From the NCBI RefSeq assembly GCF_008831285.2, contig NC_045146.1, positions 12,415,289 to 12,479,288 of the forward strand: 64,000 nt of DNA, in the 5' to 3' direction. Source of the stretch: Nymphaea colorata (Eukaryota; Streptophyta; Magnoliopsida; Nymphaeales; Nymphaeaceae). The first letter of the stretch is position 1; each line of letters starts with the position of its first letter. Made by a program: the position numbers and the translations under genes. Below, in pieces: positions 58,945-64,000 of this stretch. A model generated the notes under the pieces. That model did no database searches, was not told the DNA's origin, and saw only the letters and a list, made by a program, of their open reading frames with translations.

Positions 58945-59290
58945 AGAACGTATTTTAAAAAAAAAAAAACATGGAAAATTAAATTACAGTTTAAAACTAA
59001 AAAAAACATTATTTTGAAAAAAACATTAAAACCGAATGTGTTTTTTGCATTTTTTTATTTTTTAATGCCAAACAGTTCTTTTTACTTTTTTATTTGTTAT
59101 AAATCAACTTATCTTTTGATTTTTGTGTTATTAGTTTTTCACTTATTTTTTTCTTTATTTTAATTTTTTTTATAAATTTTAAAAATTTATCATCTTTTTT
59201 TTTTTTTTTTTTTCAAGCTCGTCGAATTATACCTGAGAAAAACCTCGACCTTTAAAACTACTAAACATTATTTCTATTCGCACATAGAAT
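58945..59290 (+). repeat. A/T-biased dispersed repeat, copy 4
   Basis: An A-rich half (about 58945-59030) is followed by a T-rich half (59035-59213) that shares longer words with copy 3 (TTTTTTAATGCCAAAC, then CTTATNTTTTGAT and TTACTAGTTT/TTATTAGTTT). It ends in the common tail AAGCTCGTCGAATTATACCT, GAGAAAAACCTCG. Same orientation as the other copies. Confidence 0.6.
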
Positions 59291-60248
59291 TCACACCCCT
59301 TAGATACAACATACCACGAGTTAACCAGAGACGTGGTGCATAATGAGTCTCAAATTTCGTGTTTCAATTTTCCTTCTCAATTTTTCCATTCATATTCCCG
59401 GCGACCTCAAGTTAGCATGAAAACGTCATGCAAGGAATTTTTATGGTGTTTGAAAGGCTTTATGGTTATCATTTAAGCTTGATATTAAGTCATTAATGAC
59501 AGATAATTGTTTTTGTGAAACATATATGTCTTTTCAATGGCCACTTATCGTTAAACATACTAAAATAAAACAAATTGGTTCCGTGAAAAGCATAGAATCT
59601 TTTTTTTTTTTATCAAGATCTTGTAAAATCAAAACCGCTGATTTGTCTTTTAATTAATAAGACAGGACAAACACGTTTACAACCTCATGAAAACATCAGC
59701 ATCATGCTTTTCATTAGGACCCAAACAGAGTTTGACAGGAGGAGCCAATACAAACATGATGACTTAGACAACTGAACTCTTCCTATCTCTCTCCTCAAGC
59801 GCAACTATTCATTACAAATTCTTATTTGGTCGAGGCCTGTGTTTCTACTTCTTTGGCTCAATTTCTCTTAGTCTGTAAAGATTGTTGCCTAAAATGCCTC
59901 GTCTAGGTGCTGTAACAACTCAAGCACACTAGCAGACGATCAAGTGTGAAGATTTTTTTTTGCATTGAAATGATCAGGAACTGGTCTTCCTCTTCAGAGA
60001 TGTCATGTTTTATAAGCAGTATAGTGGATCCTAGAATGTTCTTTGGAAGGATGTAAATTAACGGTTCATATTTGAGTTGATCTTAACATTTACCCAATTT
60101 TCACCTACGTGGATTTCATGCAACTGGACGTAGATTGTGACCTGCGATCGGATGGAGAAAGAGGATTGATTCTATCACCCGAGCGAGTGTTGAAATCTTT
60201 TCTCATCTTTTTCTTGCCCACAAGGTCCATAGTTACATCGGTACCAAG
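59291..60248. other. Intergenic, nothing recognised
   Basis: No gene, RNA or further repeat is recognised. Confidence 0.4.
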
Positions 60249-60620
60249 TGTAACATCTCAAAACTTCAGTTTATATTAAACATTGTGAGGGATCTTCAAA
60301 GGTTTATAAAAGAAAGTTATTAAATAAATGGTTATCTTGGTTTCTAGCATTTTTTTTGGTTGGAACTGAAACTGTTAGGGGTGGATTGGGATCCGTCAAA
60401 CCAAGGGCTCGAACCTAGAAGTGGGTGATTGTTACACAGAGCCTCAACACTCAGACTTGGGGTCCCACATGTAAGGACGCATGCACTTTAAATGATGTGA
60501 ATTGTAAAGCTTCAAAAATTTAATTTCGTATTTAAAATTGTGAGGGAATCTTCAAGAGCTTATAAAAGGAGTTATTAAACGAATGGTTGTCCTGGTTTCA
60601 GCGTTTTTAGGGTTACAGCA
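60249..60620 (+). mobile_element. TRIM-type miniature LTR retrotransposon, copy C (3' truncated)
   Basis: The 5' LTR (60249-60436, 188 bp) begins TGTAACA and ends TGTTACA, so it has TG...CA termini and short inverted ends. It aligns with the reverse complement of the LTRs at 18854-19307. Directly after it, CAGAGC is what remains of the TGGTATCAGAGC primer-binding site. The internal segment (60437-60502) shares CTCAACACT, GGGACC/GGGTCC and GCATGC-type words with copies A and B. The second LTR (from 60503) matches the first for about 115 bp and is then lost. Confidence 0.78.
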
Positions 60621-62599
60621 GAATAAGATACAAGAACATAGTTCTCAACGAGTTGAATTAGAGACGTGAAGCATATTGTGTTCCTGCCTGCCCCTTTAAG
60701 CTACGACCCAGTTAAACCATAATTTTGAAACCAATTTTGATTCCAACTAGCTAGCTTGAATAAGATTGGAGACTAATATGTAATTAGGCGGATCTCAGTC
60801 AAATATGAGACTCGGATTCAGGTTAGGCTGAAGCTGCATCATGAATCCAAAGCTGATCAATAATTGAATCTGGATCTGGATTTCTTTAAGACTTAACTAA
60901 GCAGACACGAAATTATACCCATAATTATTTGTCAATGTCAATCAAAAGGAACCTAAAACTTGGAAGTCTCTCTCGTTGAATTATGTGTGGACCTAAAACA
61001 TGCATGGGGTCGCCACTTGCCCCAGCTAGTTGACGTATCCAAAAGAAAGACGCTAAACTAAACCAGAATTTCTTACAAATCCGTCGCCGGATTCTCAAGA
61101 AAAACTGCAGCAAGTTCATTTGGACGGGTGGCTCGTCCGTTCCATGTGTTCCAAACTAGGGGCAGAGGTAGATGTTTATGGCTGACGGGCATCAATTGTC
61201 TTAAGATCTCTATATAAAAATAATTATCTTTTATGGTCCTGTGTGGGCAAATTGCCTCACACGTTACCACACATGTCTTTGCTTTGTTCCGAACGATCGA
61301 GGCATTTGGGCGGAGGGCTCGAGCTTCACATCAATTTTTTTTTAATTTATATATAAATTTTATAAAAATTTACTTATTTTATATAAAAATTTTAAAAATT
61401 GATATTTGAAGCGTCCTTATCCAAAGTAGGTTACTTTGAACAAAAAAGGAACAGACGTCACAGGCCGACCTTCGTTTCCTTTTCATGTTGAAAGAAACCA
61501 CTGGTCTTTTCTCTCTTTTGTCATGTAAAAGGGAACTGCAATCGGCCACCTTTGTTACATCCTTTTCAGAGTCTACTTGAATAGGCCGCTTTAAGTTGAA
61601 TTGGTGGCAAATCTTTGTCCATCGAGAACGCCAGAAGTTACACACCCATTTATTTTAAATTCTTGTTGTATTTTTTAGGAAATCTCAAAAAATATATATA
61701 ATAACGTTAATCTTCTTTGTTAGTTGGATTACTCGAATTGTTTCTGTCTATTTTCTATTGTTTCAAGCGTATATAAAATCCGGAATGAAATTTGACCTTA
61801 ATCAATGTACCTACCTTTTAGAGTGATACCTACTTTTTAGAGTGAGTTTCATGAATCTGTTTCAATTTTTGAGGCAAGTTCATGAAACTGTTTAACACTC
61901 AGAACCAATTACTCGAAAAACTAAATGAAGAAGTGTTTGGGTGCCGTTGAAACTCATTTAAATAAAACTCAGTTTTTGACAAAATTTGTTTTTGTAAGAA
62001 ACAGTGAAAAACCTTGATCCCTTTAGAAACCAGGTTTTTAGGTATATGATCCAAACAAATGAACCAAGTTTTAAAAAGTCATTAAGAAACTTGATTTTGT
62101 TTGAGAAAAAGCCCTTGAAAAGATGTGTGGAAGAAGATAACCTGTCCTAGTCAGTCACAGGGGGAGGTGGTCGAGTCAAACGCGGACCGCGTGTTCTCTC
62201 CACGGTCCCACTTAAGTTGTGGCTTGTGGGTGGTGGCTTCTTGACCGCAAGAACAAAGGAAAATAGTACACCTTACCTATCTTCCCACGGATGGGCTCGG
62301 GTCTTTTATTGGATAGTTTTGGACCCGTTTTCTATCGGATCTTATTCAGTTCGTCTTATATCACTCTTTCAAACAAAGCTTCCAGCAACCCCCCTTTCAA
62401 ATCCAGGTTCAGTTCAAAAGGTAGAAGCACTTGATAGATAGTTGGGTGTCTTGCTTGTGATGGGGCGAGCTTAGGATGGTTATTTGACACAAGGGTCGGC
62501 CCGGTAAAAAAAAATTCGTTCGTCGGGCATTGGTTCGAGTTTGGCATGAGATTGACTGAACTCAATATATATGTTTAAAACCCATCACTCCACATTTAT

Positions 62600-62600
<1 letters not shown>
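60621..62600. other. Intergenic, no gene recognised
   Basis: AT-rich with short unassignable ORFs on both strands. The stretch 62140-62330 is somewhat GC-richer. No gene or RNA is identified. Confidence 0.4.
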
Positions 62601-62678
<78 letters not shown>

Positions 62679-62694
62679 GTGTGTGTGTGTGTGT
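62601..62694. repeat. Compound microsatellite (CT)n(AT)n(GTAT)n(GT)n
   Basis: About 13 CT units, then about 21 AT units, two to three GTAT steps and about nine GT units in an uninterrupted 94-bp run. Confidence 0.97.
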
Positions 62695-62720
62695 TCTTCT
62701 ATATGACGTTAGCAGTCGTC

Positions 62721-62812
62721 TTACTTAAAAACTCTTGATGCATCACTGATGACTCCCTTAAAAACTCTCTTGCCGTTGATGGTTCCCTTAAAAACATCGC
62801 GAAGGGTTTTTG
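62721..62812. repeat. Diverged short tandem repeat, three units of about 30 bp
   Basis: CTTAAAAACTCTTGATGCAT, CTTAAAAACTCTCTTGCCGT and CTTAAAAACATCGCGAAGGG head three successive units; the first two also share GATG(A/G)(C/T)TCC-like ends. Confidence 0.7.
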
Positions 62813-62839
62813 AGTTATTTTGAAATGTTAAGGGTTTCA

Positions 62840-63060
62840 AATATGGATGGACGTCAAACCGAGTACCCAATGGGTATAAAATTCACGGTCAGGTCCAGGC
62901 CGATAACTAAGTGGATCGGGCTTAATTAGTCTGCCAGCAATGGTTTTGGGTGATCCCAAGCCCGCTTTGTTGAGCCTTGAGCTGGCCCAACCTGACCTAA
63001 TGCCTAGCCTTATTTGCAAGTTTGGGTTTGGACTTGGTTTGGTGTTAGCTAGTCCATTTT
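62840..63060. repeat. GGCCC-rich interspersed tract
   Basis: Reiterated AAGCCC, GGGCTT, GGCCCAACCTGACC-type words. The left border GGACGTCAAACCGAGTACCC recalls hAT-type ends, but no partner end was found. Confidence 0.4.
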
Positions 63061-63522
63061 AGTAAACCCAATTTGTAACACGCTTATCCAAATGTGTTAC
63101 CCCCTTTGTGTGGACTTCTATTCGGTTGATGGGCACATTTATGATTTTTCTCGTTGTGTAGAATCAAACATTTTAGTTACTATTATATATGTAAAAATAC
63201 TAAAATGGTATCTCATTAATGAAAAAATGAAGGTCCTATATATTATGACATCAACAGGGTGATACTCAAACCGGAATGGGTACAATTGATCGAAGCAGAT
63301 GGGTTTGGGACAGGTAAATCTGTCCTTCTGAGAGAGGGGGGGAATTTTTACTTAAATTTGCCTTCAGGTTAGTTAGATTCAAAACTGCTGATTTATACCT
63401 CAAAATTGGTTTTAAAGAGAGCTTAAATTTCACATGATTGCAAGCGTGACAAAGGTTTTACTATGATTACTTGAAAGCATTGAACAGAGACACATGACTC
63501 TCCAAACCCTCGGAACATGCAA
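63061..63522. other. Intergenic or 3' flank, nothing recognised
   Basis: AT-rich; probably 3' UTR and flank of the gene whose last exon begins just to the right. Confidence 0.35.
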
Positions 63523-63695
63523 TCACCAGTCATGCAGTTCCTCCAAAGAGGGATTATATTGTGATGCTAAGCCTGCAGAGGACAACGTTACGTCCCCAAC
63601 TGACTCGCACAGGTTCTTTCCCTTTTGCAAGGTTGGGCTGTGAGGGCCTAAATCTGAAATGGCTTCATTAGATAGAATCATCATAGAACATCCAC
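63523..63695 (-). CDS. Probable last coding exon of an unidentified gene running off the right edge
   Basis: On the minus strand a good acceptor (TTTGTACGTTTTTCAG, ending at 63696) opens a 173-bp phase-2 exon of 56 residues ending in TGA at 63525-63523. The peptide begins GCSMMILSNEAISDLGPHSP and ends NPSLEELHDW; its balanced composition, lack of low complexity and acidic, amphipathic end look like a real C-terminus. I do not recognise the family. The sequence to the right (63696-64000) reads as intron. The upstream exons would lie outside the window. This rests on one acceptor and coding appearance only. Confidence 0.4.
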
Positions 63696-64000
63696 CTGAA
63701 AAACGTACAAAATGCCATCCGCAATTACCAAACGGTAGCCTTTCTCAATCAAGAAATCACATAAAGGAATTAACAAGTGACAACAAACTTTACTGATAAT
63801 CTAAAGAGAAAGTCATAGATTGTGCTATCAAAAAGGGATGGATGATGTTAAGCCTGTGGGAAAATTGCCCTACTAACTTGCAAGGACATATAGGAACACA
63901 AGTATCAATTGTACACATCGCATGATCGAAGTCAACATTCCTTGGTTGCGTTCAATATTGCCATTAAATGAGTCTCCATCCGTGCAGAATTACAATGGTC

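Noticed and set aside
1..64000. CRISPR arrays, bacterial operons, rRNA genes, known plant microRNA sequences
   Set aside because: None seen by eye. The sequence is plant nuclear DNA, and the repeats present are tandem duplications, microsatellites and transposons.

Overview
This is nuclear DNA of a flowering plant. The signs are AT-rich intergenic and intron sequence, GT-AG introns, plant-specific gene families, many (CT)n/(AT)n microsatellites, and decayed plant-type transposons: Ty1-copia, a TRIM miniature retrotransposon, a tRNA-derived SINE and a CACTA end. The species cannot be fixed from this window.

Four protein genes are well supported. (1) A GC-rich single-exon EXORDIUM-like secreted protein, + strand, 16521-17597. 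(2) A four-exon SRPK-type splicing-factor kinase, - strand, 28679 to 24959, which I reassembled as 477 codons. (3) A 13-exon EH-domain/Pan1-like endocytosis protein, + strand, 35178-50159, which I reassembled as 1050 codons. (4) A single-exon AVT3-type vacuolar amino-acid exporter, - strand, 55189 to 53921. A likely last coding exon of an unidentified gene enters from the right edge (- strand, 63695-63523). No pathway links these genes; they are an ordinary run of housekeeping and cell-biology genes.

Layout. 1-6.6 kb is repeat-dominated: an A/T-biased dispersed repeat, a decayed copia element and two tandem duplications. 6.6-16.4 kb is mostly gene-free, with one TRIM copy. 16.4-17.9 kb is the EXORDIUM-like gene. 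18-24.9 kb holds a nearly complete TRIM and otherwise anonymous sequence. 25-28.8 kb is the SRPK gene. 28.8-35.1 kb contains a CACTA terminus, a SINE and microsatellites. 35.1-50.2 kb is the EH gene, whose large introns carry repeats. 50.2-55.8 kb is the AVT3 gene with its flanks. 55.8-64 kb is repeat-rich intergenic DNA with another dispersed-repeat copy, a third TRIM and a long compound microsatellite.

I found no strong candidate for a new biological system. The most rewarding items are: a three-member TRIM family whose best copy shows LTRs, primer-binding site, polypurine tract and an internal perfect hairpin; an anonymous A-rich/T-rich dispersed repeat family in four same-strand copies; a four-fold repeat at the C-terminus of the SRPK; and the unidentified exon at the right edge.
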